A DNA stretch of 64,000 nucleotides from Spirosoma terrae (GTDB lineage Bacteria > Bacteroidota > Bacteroidia > Cytophagales > Spirosomataceae): positions 47,552 to 111,551 of the forward strand of contig NZ_JAAFZH010000022.1 in NCBI RefSeq assembly GCF_010435915.1, in the 5' to 3' direction. Below, piece after piece: positions 35,707-43,337 of this stretch (position 1 is the first letter of the stretch; every line of letters starts with the position of its first letter). The position numbers and the translations under genes are program-made. The notes under the pieces were generated by a model, which did no database searches, was not told where the DNA came from, and saw only the letters and a program-made list of their open reading frames with translations.

Positions 35707-37353
35707 ATGAAACGTCCAATTTTTCTCATTTTACTTTTATTCACGCTCTTATCGGCTTGTTCGTCACGCAAGAAAGCGGATCTTCTCATCACAAACGCAC
35801 GCATTTATACAGCAGACTCTACGTTCTCCGTGGCAGATGCTTTTGTTATTAAGGATGGGAAGTTCGTAGCCGTCGGTTCATCAAAAACGCTTACCGATCA
35901 ATATGATGCCGATAGTACTGCCGACTTAGGTGGCCAACCCGTTTATCCGGGTTTTTACGATCCCCACTCCCATTTTTTGGGTCTCGGTCAGGTACTCGAT
36001 CAGGCCGATCTGGGCGGTACTACGTCGTATGATGAAGTTATCGAACGACTGAAAGCCTTTTATCAGCAACATCCCGACGTATTATGGCTGAGAGGGCGTG
36101 GCTGGGACCAGAACGACTGGCCTGATAAAACATTTCCGACTAAGGAAAAACTGGACGCGGCTTTTCCAGACGTACCAGTTGCATTGATGCGCGTTGACGG
36201 CCACGCTTTACTGGTCAATTCAAAAACGTTACGTTTGGCTAAGATAACGGCAGGCTCTACGCTTCCAGGCGGTGAAGTGGTTGTAAAAAATGGGCAGCCA
36301 ACTGGAGTTTTGGTCGACAATGCGATGCAATTCGTTAAACGGATTACTCCCCAACCCGATAATGCCGACAAAGCCAGAATGCTACGTGCCGCGGAGAAAG
36401 TCTGCGTTTCGCTGGGCCTGACTACTATTTCTGATGCAGGTATTAGTCCCGACGAAATCAATCTGATCGATAGTTTGCATAAAGCTGGCCAATTAAAGAT
36501 CAGAGACTATGCCATGGTCAGTCTGGGTGAACCAAATCTAAACTACTTTCTAAAACGTGGACCTTTTCAAACGGATCGGCTAACAGTACGTTCTTTTAAA
36601 CTCTATGCCGATGGAGCGCTTGGCTCTCGTGGCGCCTGTCTGCGTCGCCCCTACAGCGACCGACCCGAAACGGGCGGATTCCTCTTACTTAGCCCAGCCG
36701 AACTGGAACGTGTTACCAAACTGCTGCATGGCAGTGGCTTTCAGGCAAATACTCATTGCATTGGCGATTCGGCTAATCATCTGATGCTGGACTTGTACGG
36801 AAAGCTGTTAAAGGGTCATAACGATCGTCGCTGGCGTATTGAACATGCCCAGGTCGTATCGCCCGAAGACGTCCAGAAATTTGGCCTGTACTCGGTTATT
36901 CCCTCCGTGCAACCTACACATGCTACGTCCGACATGTACTGGGCAACTGACCGGCTGGGACCAGTCCGGGTAAAAGGAGCCTATGCATTCAAGGACTTAA
37001 TGAAACAAAACCACGAAGCATCGGGTGGCCTGATTGCTTTCGGCAGTGATTTTCCTGTGGAAGCCGTTAATCCACTATTTGGCTTCCACGCGGCTGTTGC
37101 CCGGCAGGATGCCAAAAATTTTCCAGCCGGTGGCTACCAGATGGAAAATGCCGTCGACCGCAAATCAGCCTTGCTGGCCATGACTCGCTGGGCGGCTTAT
37201 GCCTGTTTCGAGGATGAGTTGCGGGGCTCTATTGCACCCGGCAAACAGGCTGATTTCGTTATATTGGATCGAGATATAATGACCGCTCCCAACACCGAAC
37301 TGCGACAAACGAAAGTAAAGCAAACCTGGATAGGTGGCGAACGCGTTTATTAG
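35707..37353 (+). CDS. Amidohydrolase (YtcJ-like) lipoprotein
   Basis: About 548 residues from ATG 35707, which places a good lipoprotein signal at the start (FLILLLFTLLSAC). The amidohydrolase_3 fold shows PGFYDPHSHF (metal ligands), WLRGRGWDQNDWP, a VDGHALLVNS strand, ANTHCIGDSA, RIEHAQVVSP and AFGSDFPVEAVNP. It ends with the beta-sandwich motif SIAPGKQADFVILD. Family members hydrolyse amide or imide bonds in varied substrates. The lipidation suggests action at the envelope. It is convergent with the GreA-like gene one base away. Confidence 0.88.
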   Translation: MKRPIFLILLLFTLLSACSSRKKADLLITNARIYTADSTFSVADAFVIKDGKFVAVGSSKTLTDQYDADSTADLGGQPVYPGFYDPHSHFLGLGQVLDQADLGGTTSYDEVIERLKAFYQQHPDVLWLRGRGWDQNDWPDKTFPTKEKLDAAFPDVPVALMRVDGHALLVNSKTLRLAKITAGSTLPGGEVVVKNGQPTGVLVDNAMQFVKRITPQPDNADKARMLRAAEKVCVSLGLTTISDAGISPDEINLIDSLHKAGQLKIRDYAMVSLGEPNLNYFLKRGPFQTDRLTVRSFKLYADGALGSRGACLRRPYSDRPETGGFLLLSPAELERVTKLLHGSGFQANTHCIGDSANHLMLDLYGKLLKGHNDRRWRIEHAQVVSPEDVQKFGLYSVIPSVQPTHATSDMYWATDRLGPVRVKGAYAFKDLMKQNHEASGGLIAFGSDFPVEAVNPLFGFHAAVARQDAKNFPAGGYQMENAVDRKSALLAMTRWAAYACFEDELRGSIAPGKQADFVILDRDIMTAPNTELRQTKVKQTWIGGERVY

Positions 37354-37354
37354 G

Positions 37355-37825
37355 CTAGTATACCCCTTTCACTTCGTACAGTAATTTATTGAACATAACC
37401 GTATCGCCAGCTTTCCGGCCAGCCAGTGCTACACCAATCGGCGAGCCCGGCGATACGGCAAATACATCTGTCTTATCAACCGTAAGTTTCCCAGCGCTGA
37501 TACTGATAAAAAACCGCCCCCGGCTGGTCTGCACCAGACTGCCCGGCTGTACAGTTGTATACTCTTTTTCTACATTGATTCGACTCAGTTCCCGTTCCAG
37601 CGTTAAGGCCCCATCGAGTTGCTGGGCATGTCGATCCCGCTCTAGCTGAGCCATCGCCCGGCCCGTTTCATATTTATCGCCAGCGCTGCTTTTGGATTCA
37701 GAATTCGCTGATTCCTGGGCTTCTTCCATTGCCTTACGAGCGATATCAATACGTTGCTGAACGTATAGCCGGCATTGCTCCATTAATCTCCCTTTCAACT
37801 CTTTTGCTATAAAACTCTGGCTCAC
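37355..37825 (-). CDS. GreA/GreB-like elongation factor-type protein
   Basis: This 156-residue protein has an N-terminal helical part with a coiled-coil-like stretch (about 10-85, SSAGDKYETGRAMAQLERD). The beta-rich C-terminus ends in the GreA-type signature SPGSPIGVALAGRKAGDTV. It is shorter and more divergent than true GreA. Relatives in Bacteroidota are often annotated inconsistently (for example as 3-oxoacyl-ACP synthase). A role at RNA polymerase is plausible but unproven. Confidence 0.7.
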   Translation of the reverse strand: MSQSFIAKELKGRLMEQCRLYVQQRIDIARKAMEEAQESANSESKSSAGDKYETGRAMAQLERDRHAQQLDGALTLERELSRINVEKEYTTVQPGSLVQTSRGRFFISISAGKLTVDKTDVFAVSPGSPIGVALAGRKAGDTVMFNKLLYEVKGVY

Positions 37826-38003
37826 AGTATAATCTACGGTTATTAGCGTACTAATTCCAAAATCACATTAACTCTCACATACTCGTAGGATGATTAAATA
37901 CCTTACAACATTGCGCGTACCCTAATCTACTATTTCCCTAGATTTCTCTAAACAACGGTTGTTGCTTTTGACTTATAAAATCGGGTATTATACAAGCAAC
38001 GTT

Positions 38004-38858
38004 ATGGAAACAAAAATTCCCCCTCAACATCAAAATACGCAGCCAGGCATTGAGGCCGAACTCGTTCCTCAGCCCAAAATAATTCGTGATACGTATAAAG
38101 GAGCTAATAAACTAAAGGGTAAAGTGGCTCTGATTACGGGTGGCGACTCTGGAATTGGGCGAGCTGTAGCTGTGCATTTCGCGCGGGAAGGTGCTGATGT
38201 CGCTATTTCTTATACTCCTCGCGAAGAAATAGATGCACAGAGAACGAAAGAACTGGTAGAAGCAGAGGGTAGGCAATGCCTGCTGCTGCCGGGCGATATT
38301 CGTCAGGAGACGTATTGCAGGCAAATCGTCGACGACACAATCCAGCAACTGGGTCAGTTGAACATTCTGGTCAACAATGCAGCTATCCAGCTACAGCATC
38401 AAACGCTGGAAGAAGAAAGCGATGAAGATCTGTTAGCAACCTATGAAACTAACATTTATTCGCTCTTTCGGGTAACGAAAGCGGCTGAACCCCACCTAAA
38501 AAAGGGCGATTCTATTATTAACACTACATCGGTTACTGCCTATCAGGGCCGCGCCGACTTGCTGGAATACTCATCGACAAAAGGAGCTATTATGGCGCTC
38601 ACGAGAGCCTTATCCAGCAATCTAATTACCAAAGGTATCCGCGTGAATGCGGTAGCACCGGGGCCTATCTGGACGCCACTTAACCCAGCCTCTGTAAGCG
38701 CGGAGGAAGTCGCTGAATTCGGAAAAGACGTTCCTATGAAACGCCCTGGTCAGCCCTGTGAAGTAGCCCCCGCTTACGTATTTCTGGCATCGGACGATGC
38801 GTCATATATCACCGGTCAGGTATTGCATCCCAACGGCGGTACAATCGTTAACACCTAG
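38004..38858 (+). CDS. SDR family oxidoreductase (Gsp39-like), copy 1
   Basis: 284 residues from ATG 38004. An N-terminal extension (PQPKIIRDTYKGANKLKGK) precedes the Rossmann motif ALITGGDSGIGRAVA, then NILVNNAA. Catalytic Ser and Tyr-Lys lie in TTSVTAY and YSSTKGA, and the end is ASDDASYITGQVLHPNGG. This layout matches general-stress-protein-39-type dehydrogenases. It is followed 75 bp later by a close paralogue on the same strand. An upstream TTG (37959) would lengthen it by 15 codons, but the family extension begins after the ATG. Confidence 0.88.
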   Translation: METKIPPQHQNTQPGIEAELVPQPKIIRDTYKGANKLKGKVALITGGDSGIGRAVAVHFAREGADVAISYTPREEIDAQRTKELVEAEGRQCLLLPGDIRQETYCRQIVDDTIQQLGQLNILVNNAAIQLQHQTLEEESDEDLLATYETNIYSLFRVTKAAEPHLKKGDSIINTTSVTAYQGRADLLEYSSTKGAIMALTRALSSNLITKGIRVNAVAPGPIWTPLNPASVSAEEVAEFGKDVPMKRPGQPCEVAPAYVFLASDDASYITGQVLHPNGGTIVNT

Positions 38859-38933
38859 TCAGTTTCTTGTTTATCGTCGGTAGTTCTGGCTGGCGGATAT
38901 CACGATAAACCATACCTCAAAACTCAATTCGTT

Positions 38934-39797
38934 ATGGAACAAATGGAAATGGAACCTAAGGCGCAGCGTCAATACGAGCAGCCGGGCCTGGAATATAAAA
39001 TGGACCCACAACCGATTTACATTCGGGATAACTACCAGGGATCGGATAAGCTGAACGACAAAATTGCAGTTATTACCGGTGGTGATTCTGGAATTGGGCG
39101 GGCGGTAGCGATTCATTTTGCGCGGGAGGGTGCTGATTTGGCGATCCTCTACCATCCACGAGAAGATGAGGACGCACTGAAAACTAAGTCGCTCGTTGAG
39201 GCCGAAGGCCGACGTTGTTTGCTTATTGCTGGTGATTTAAAAGAAGTCGACTTTATAGAAAAAGCGGCCGAAAAAATCATTGCTACGTATGAGCGGGTAA
39301 ATATTCTGGTCAACAACGCAGCGAACCACGTTGAACAGAAGGAATTTGGCGGCATTTCGGACCAGCAGATGCGCGAAACATTCGAGCTTAATATTCTGGC
39401 GATGTTCCGATTAACCAAACGCCTTTTGCCACATATGAACGCCAACGATTGTATTATTAATACTACGTCGGTAGTGTCGTATAGAGGCAGTAAAGCATTG
39501 ATTGATTATGCTTCTACCAAAGGGGCCGTTACCGCATTTACCCGGTCGTTATCCCAAAATCTGGTAGAGCGCAATATCCGGGTTAATGCGGTAGCACCGG
39601 GCCCTATCTGGACCCCACTTATCGTAGCTACCAAGACGCTGGAAGAGGTAGGTAAATTTGGAACAGAAACTCCGATGGAACGTCCGGGCCAACCGGCGGA
39701 ACTGGCGCCAGCTTACGTATTTCTCGCTTCGGACGATGCATCATATTTCACTGGTCAGGTTATTCACGTCAATGGCGGTGAACTAATTAATTCCTAA
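38934..39797 (+). CDS. SDR family oxidoreductase (Gsp39-like), copy 2
   Basis: 287 residues with the same architecture as the preceding gene: PQPIYIRDNYQGSDKLNDK, VITGGDSGIGRAV, NILVNNAAN, TTSVVSYRG, YASTKGA and ASDDASYFTGQVIHVNGG. The two genes are clearly a tandem duplication; long stretches match at protein level and short stretches at DNA level. The substrate is unknown. It ends at a strong hairpin. Confidence 0.88.
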   Translation: MEQMEMEPKAQRQYEQPGLEYKMDPQPIYIRDNYQGSDKLNDKIAVITGGDSGIGRAVAIHFAREGADLAILYHPREDEDALKTKSLVEAEGRRCLLIAGDLKEVDFIEKAAEKIIATYERVNILVNNAANHVEQKEFGGISDQQMRETFELNILAMFRLTKRLLPHMNANDCIINTTSVVSYRGSKALIDYASTKGAVTAFTRSLSQNLVERNIRVNAVAPGPIWTPLIVATKTLEEVGKFGTETPMERPGQPAELAPAYVFLASDDASYFTGQVIHVNGGELINS

Positions 39798-39843
39798 CTC
39801 AATAGAAGGGGGCTCAAGATAAAGTCAGCCCCCTTCTATTGAG
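39798..39843 (+). terminator. 17-bp perfect hairpin after the SDR pair
   Basis: The arms ctcaatagaagggggct and agcccccttctattgag are perfectly complementary with a 12-nt loop, starting right at the stop codon. There is no T-tract, but the GC-rich core makes it a strong 3'-end structure. Confidence 0.7.
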
Positions 39844-40241
39844 CCTCATACTACCAGGTAAGACGAAGAGTTGAGGATTGACGAGCAATTAGGGTAAAGT
39901 CATTTTTATAATAACTACAAATCAGAAGTAGCCATATATTTTCGTAGCTATTATTTTTCATGCTATAGACTATAAAATTCGAGAAATAAATCATTTATTC
40001 GGGAATAAATTATATTAGCTTCAAACTAGCACATTATACTAACATATACCTGGTAAGCCCTGACTTTGATCCTTAGCTAACCGGGGAGCACGTTCAGATT
40101 TATCTAGTTGACCACAACAAAAATAGAAAGCGGATTATGTAAGCTATGTTGCTGCTGAACGCAGAGCTTTGTGATAGTTTGTAAAAGCACAATCATCTAA
40201 ATATCAACACCAAACACCCTTTTAACTGTTCAACCCTACCA
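39844..40241. other. AT-rich intergenic stretch, no gene seen
   Basis: About 400 bp between the SDR hairpin and the PhyH-like gene. No reading frame with coding character was found. A gatagtttgta stretch near 40172 is a weak -7-like match with ttg about 20 bp upstream, and may drive the dioxygenase gene. Confidence 0.4.
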
Positions 40242-41255
40242 ATGAGCTTACTAACAAAACTTAAAAATGCCGCTAAGAAGGCTTTAAGTTCTACCAACAA
40301 ACCAATTAGTGAATTTGAAACTGCTACGTTACCCTGGATTGATCGAACCGATGTGGATATTGACACCTTCGTTAAGCAGTATCAGCGTGGGCATGACTTC
40401 CCGTATGATTTAGGGGAAAAATTACGCTTCTGGCAACGTAACGGTTACGTCATCCTGGAACAGGCTATCCCATCTCAATGGGTTGATCAGTTCTGGGGCC
40501 AGGCCGAAGAGTTAATCAATCATCATGAACATTACCGAACGAATGTCAGGGTTGATCTACCTTCTTATGCAGCCCATCCAGTGATGGAAGCTAAAGATAT
40601 TCCTGTTGACGTATTGAATGGTCCATATATTAAGATTATGGACTTTCACGACAACTCAGCATTGGGTAAACAAATCATGCTGCATGAACCTATTGTAACG
40701 TTCCTGGAAGCAGTGTTTGGCGATCGGGTAATTGCGATGCAAAGCCTGTTATTTAAATATGGAAGCCAACAGCCTACTCACCAGGATTTCGCCTACGTTG
40801 TCTCAGAAATTCCCAGTCATCTGGCGGCTGCCTGGATTGCCCTGGAAGATATTCATATTGACTCTGGCCCACTTTATTACTATCCGGGGTCGCATAAGCT
40901 TAAGAAGTTTGATTTCGGAAACACAGGCATTTTTTACAATGGGCAGTCGAAACAAAACCCGACTGATTTTGCTAACTACCTGGACGCCTTGTGTCAGCAG
41001 GTTGGTCTGAAGCGGGAAACTCTGCTGATTAAAAAGGGCGATGTTTTACTCTGGCATGCTTCGCTGGCCCACGGAGGAGACAGTATTCGGAACCCCGAGC
41101 TAACGCGTAAATCGTATGTTTGCCATTATTCGTCCGATAAGGCGTATCAACATCATCGCCAAAGCCCAAATACGGAACCCATTCGCCGATCTATAAACGG
41201 GGCTGATGTGTATGCCAACCCGTTAATGCCCGATCAGGAAGATATCTTTAAGTAA
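40242..41255 (+). CDS. Phytanoyl-CoA dioxygenase (PhyH) family protein
   Basis: This 337-residue protein belongs to the Fe(II)/2-oxoglutarate-dependent PhyH fold. The metal triad is visible as H-Q-D in QPTHQDFAY and a distal His in HASLAHGGD. An Arg follows (SIRNPELTRKSYVCHY) for 2-oxoglutarate. The GPLYYYPGSHK motif is a family hallmark. Members hydroxylate diverse small molecules, and the substrate here is unknown. It is followed by a hairpin and then the IS remnant. Confidence 0.88.
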   Translation: MSLLTKLKNAAKKALSSTNKPISEFETATLPWIDRTDVDIDTFVKQYQRGHDFPYDLGEKLRFWQRNGYVILEQAIPSQWVDQFWGQAEELINHHEHYRTNVRVDLPSYAAHPVMEAKDIPVDVLNGPYIKIMDFHDNSALGKQIMLHEPIVTFLEAVFGDRVIAMQSLLFKYGSQQPTHQDFAYVVSEIPSHLAAAWIALEDIHIDSGPLYYYPGSHKLKKFDFGNTGIFYNGQSKQNPTDFANYLDALCQQVGLKRETLLIKKGDVLLWHASLAHGGDSIRNPELTRKSYVCHYSSDKAYQHHRQSPNTEPIRRSINGADVYANPLMPDQEDIFK

Positions 41256-41270
41256 GGAAAAAACTGAATG

Positions 41271-41300
41271 AGTTTCTGAACAGGTAACGATTCAGAAACT
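41271..41300 (+). terminator. Hairpin after the PhyH-like gene
   Basis: A perfect 10-bp stem (agtttctgaa / ttcagaaact) with a 10-nt loop starts 16 bp after the stop. Confidence 0.55.
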
Positions 41301-41313
41301 AGCTAACATTCTT

Positions 41314-41360
41314 GAGGTCAAGTCTACCAATTATTTATCCGAGTGAGTAAACTTGACCTC
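41314..41360. repeat. 10-bp inverted repeat upstream of the IS
   Basis: gaggtcaagt (41314-41323) and acttgacctc (41351-41360) are perfect complements. Confidence 0.5.
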
Positions 41361-41418
41361 ATAGAGTTTGGGAAAGCTAAAAAGGTAGCCAAATTTGTCA
41401 ATTGGAAGAAAACTCGTT

Positions 41419-41464
41419 CTCATAAATCAACATCGTTTTTGAGAAAATGATGTTGATTTATGAG
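41419..41464. repeat. 16-bp perfect hairpin just outside the IS
   Basis: ctcataaatcaacatc (41419-41434) pairs with gatgttgatttatgag (41449-41464) around a 14-nt loop. It lies 27 bp outside the left terminal repeat of the IS and is not part of it. Confidence 0.7.
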
Positions 41465-41491
41465 ATAACAATTTTAGATATTGATCCGTGA

Positions 41492-41519
41492 TACTCTACA
41501 TGATGAAACTTAAAATCAA
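41492..41519. repeat. Left terminal inverted repeat of the IS
   Basis: All 28 bases match the complement of 42660-42687; pairing fails at the next base on both sides. Confidence 0.9.
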
Positions 41520-41696
41520 CTTCTAAACGAATTTTAAGGTGGGGTCTTTTCCCAACCAACTCAAGTAGTGCTCAAATAGAAATAACCGGGATTCAATGAA
41601 CTTGCAAGCCCGACGAAGTAGGTCCAAGCCCTTTCCGAAAAACGAATGAGACTTATAACCGTTTGACCTTAAGCTAATTGGGTTGCGATTCTTATG

Positions 41697-42608
41697 TTAG
41701 TAGTAGCCAACTTTCCAACAGAAAACAAAGGTCAAACTTACGACAGCCATTAACTTTTTGAGCCGATCTGCCCCTTTTAAGTGCGTCTCTTCCAAGCGAA
41801 AACCCCGCTTTTTTAGGCTTTGGAAAAACGGCTCGATGCTCCAGCGATACCGGTAATGGGCAAACAGTTTTTTCACCGCCAAAGGCCCGCCTACCAATAA
41901 CCAGTCACCATCCAGCTGCTTTAAAGCCATATTGAGCCGAACCCCGTCCACGATCACCTCCTTGAAGTAGCCTTCCTGATGCTGAGCCAGCAACGCATCC
42001 GCCCGCCAAACTTCGCCGTTTCGTAAGGTGAGCAAATGAGAAACAGGAAATCGCAGGGCGAAATCGATCTGATTGTCAATGAGCCATTTGAGCTATGTAT
42101 TGCCGATAAATTCCAGGTCGCCTGTCAGCGATAAAATGCGTTCTTTACCAAAGAGAGTCACAAATTCGGCCAACAAATCAATGCGTTCTTGGCCGTTTGA
42201 ATTCCCTTTTTTGTCGAGTATTGACCACAGAATCGGCAAGCCAACGCCCTGACTATAGACTGTTAAGGTCAGGATGTTGATGTTTTGCTGGCCGAACGTT
42301 CAATTCGTACGGTCGATACTGATGCGACACTTCTTAGTGGTCACAAAACTCATCAGCACACAGCCAATCACTCGATAGTCCAGCTCATAGTGAGCGAAGA
42401 AGGCTTGGATCCGTCGCAGATTTGATGGGTCTTTTACGGCTGCATTGAGCTTGGTAGCTAGTTCTGGAAATTGAACGCTTCGGGTCTCTATGATACTGAA
42501 AATGAGTGAGAAAATCATTTTTTGCCGGGCTAAGTGCCAGCGTGTTCCTACTTGTTGGGTGGCTGATTGGAAGATTTTTTCTACATTTGATGAGTAATGT
42601 TCAATCAT
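41697..42608 (-). pseudogene. IS4-family DDE transposase, inactivated by two in-frame stops
   Basis: The translation runs about 303 codons in one frame from 42608 to 41697, with no frameshift. It has the first catalytic Asp in ISIDRTN, the second in LTGDLEFIG, and the exact Y-(2)-R-(3)-E-(6)-K signature in the HYRYRWSIEPFFQSLKKRG region. Two stops break it: TGA at 42302-42300 and TAG at 42095-42093. Relatives carry Trp at both places (DRTNW and EFIG..W), so each is a single G-to-A type change. The protein cannot be made full length without read-through. Confidence 0.88.
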
Positions 42609-42659
42609 TACGGGGCTGGTTTTTTGTTGCTTGGTCGCTACAAATTTCCAGCCTTTTTC

Positions 42660-42687
42660 TTGATTTTAAGTTTCATCATGTAGAGTA
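42660..42687. repeat. Right terminal inverted repeat of the IS
   Basis: Perfect 28-base complement of the left repeat at 41492-41519. Confidence 0.9.
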
Positions 42688-42956
42688 CTTACAACTGTAA
42701 GATAGAAGCCAAATTTTGTCTTACATTTTGTATTATTTATATAAGATTGGTAGCTATTGCAAAATGTGATACAGTCGTGGAACTCCCCATTTCTAACCGC
42801 TACTTCACTTTTAAAGGCCGAACAGGTCAGGACACTTCCACAACTGTCTATTCTCAAGATCGACTGGATGTATCTTGGCTTTATCAACTCGGCACGTCAC
42901 GTTAATAGTCTAACTACTAGCTAGACCTTAACCAAACGTTAAACTATAAAAATCAC

Positions 42957-43022
42957 TATCAACAGTCCCATAATAATATTTTACCTATTGGTATGTAAAA
43001 TATTATTATGGGACTGTTGATA
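42957..43022. repeat. 28-bp perfect inverted repeat with 10-nt loop
   Basis: The arms 42957-42984 (ending aataatattttac) and 42995-43022 are perfect complements around ctattggtat. No terminator T-tract follows. Confidence 0.85.
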
Positions 43023-43246
43023 ATTATGTATACTTTTGACTGTTTATTACTTCTTTATAAAGGAACTTTGTCAGCTTGTGAAAAAACATAAAGTAAAGAA
43101 GTATCAAGCTCTAATATAAAGTGAAAAGTAAGCAAGGTGACTTCGAGTAGTTTGGCTTTTGTTTTTTCTACATACGTGCCTTCAGTCTCAGTTACTCTTA
43201 CTATTCCATAGACATTTACTTAACATAAACTAGAAACCTACAACAC

Positions 43247-43275
43247 AACTTTAAAAAACTGCTTTTTTTAAAGTT
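43247..43275 (+). promoter_or_regulatory. First leader hairpin before the T9SS substrate gene
   Basis: aactttaaaaaa pairs with ttttttaaagtt around a 5-nt loop. It sits in the presumed 5' leader. Confidence 0.45.
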
Positions 43276-43276
43276 T

Positions 43277-43313
43277 AGACGACTTAGTGACTTAAATTGT
43301 CACCAAATCGTCT
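43277..43313 (+). promoter_or_regulatory. Second leader hairpin before the T9SS substrate gene
   Basis: agacgacttagtgac and gtcaccaaatcgtct pair at 13 of 15 positions with a 7-nt loop. It ends 24 bp before the ATG at 43338 and could mask translation initiation. Confidence 0.45.
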
Positions 43314-43337
43314 TATATGATCTATAATCAAACTCTT

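Larger units (their letters stand above)
41492..42687 (-). mobile_element. Decayed IS4-family insertion sequence, 1196 bp
   Basis: Perfect 28-bp terminal inverted repeats lie at 41492-41519 (tactctacatgatgaaactt...) and 42660-42687. Between them is one transposase gene on the minus strand, interrupted by two stops. No target-site duplication is visible next to the repeats, consistent with an old insertion or later rearrangement. Confidence 0.9.
42688..43337. other. AT-rich, hairpin-dense spacer downstream of the IS
   Basis: No intact gene was found in these 650 bp. It contains a possible gene remnant (about 42741-42905), a 28-bp perfect hairpin (42957-43022), a 10-bp inverted repeat (43048-43057 with 43094-43103) and two leader hairpins before the next gene. 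A TACTTTTG box on the plus strand at 43031-43038 could be a promoter for the gene at 43338. Confidence 0.6.

Noticed and set aside
41477..42700. Target-site duplication of the IS
   Set aside because: The bases directly outside the two terminal repeats (ccgtga and cttaca) do not match.
42666..42887. Minus-strand reading frame across the right end of the IS
   Set aside because: It crosses the terminal repeat, has no family features, and is more likely chance.
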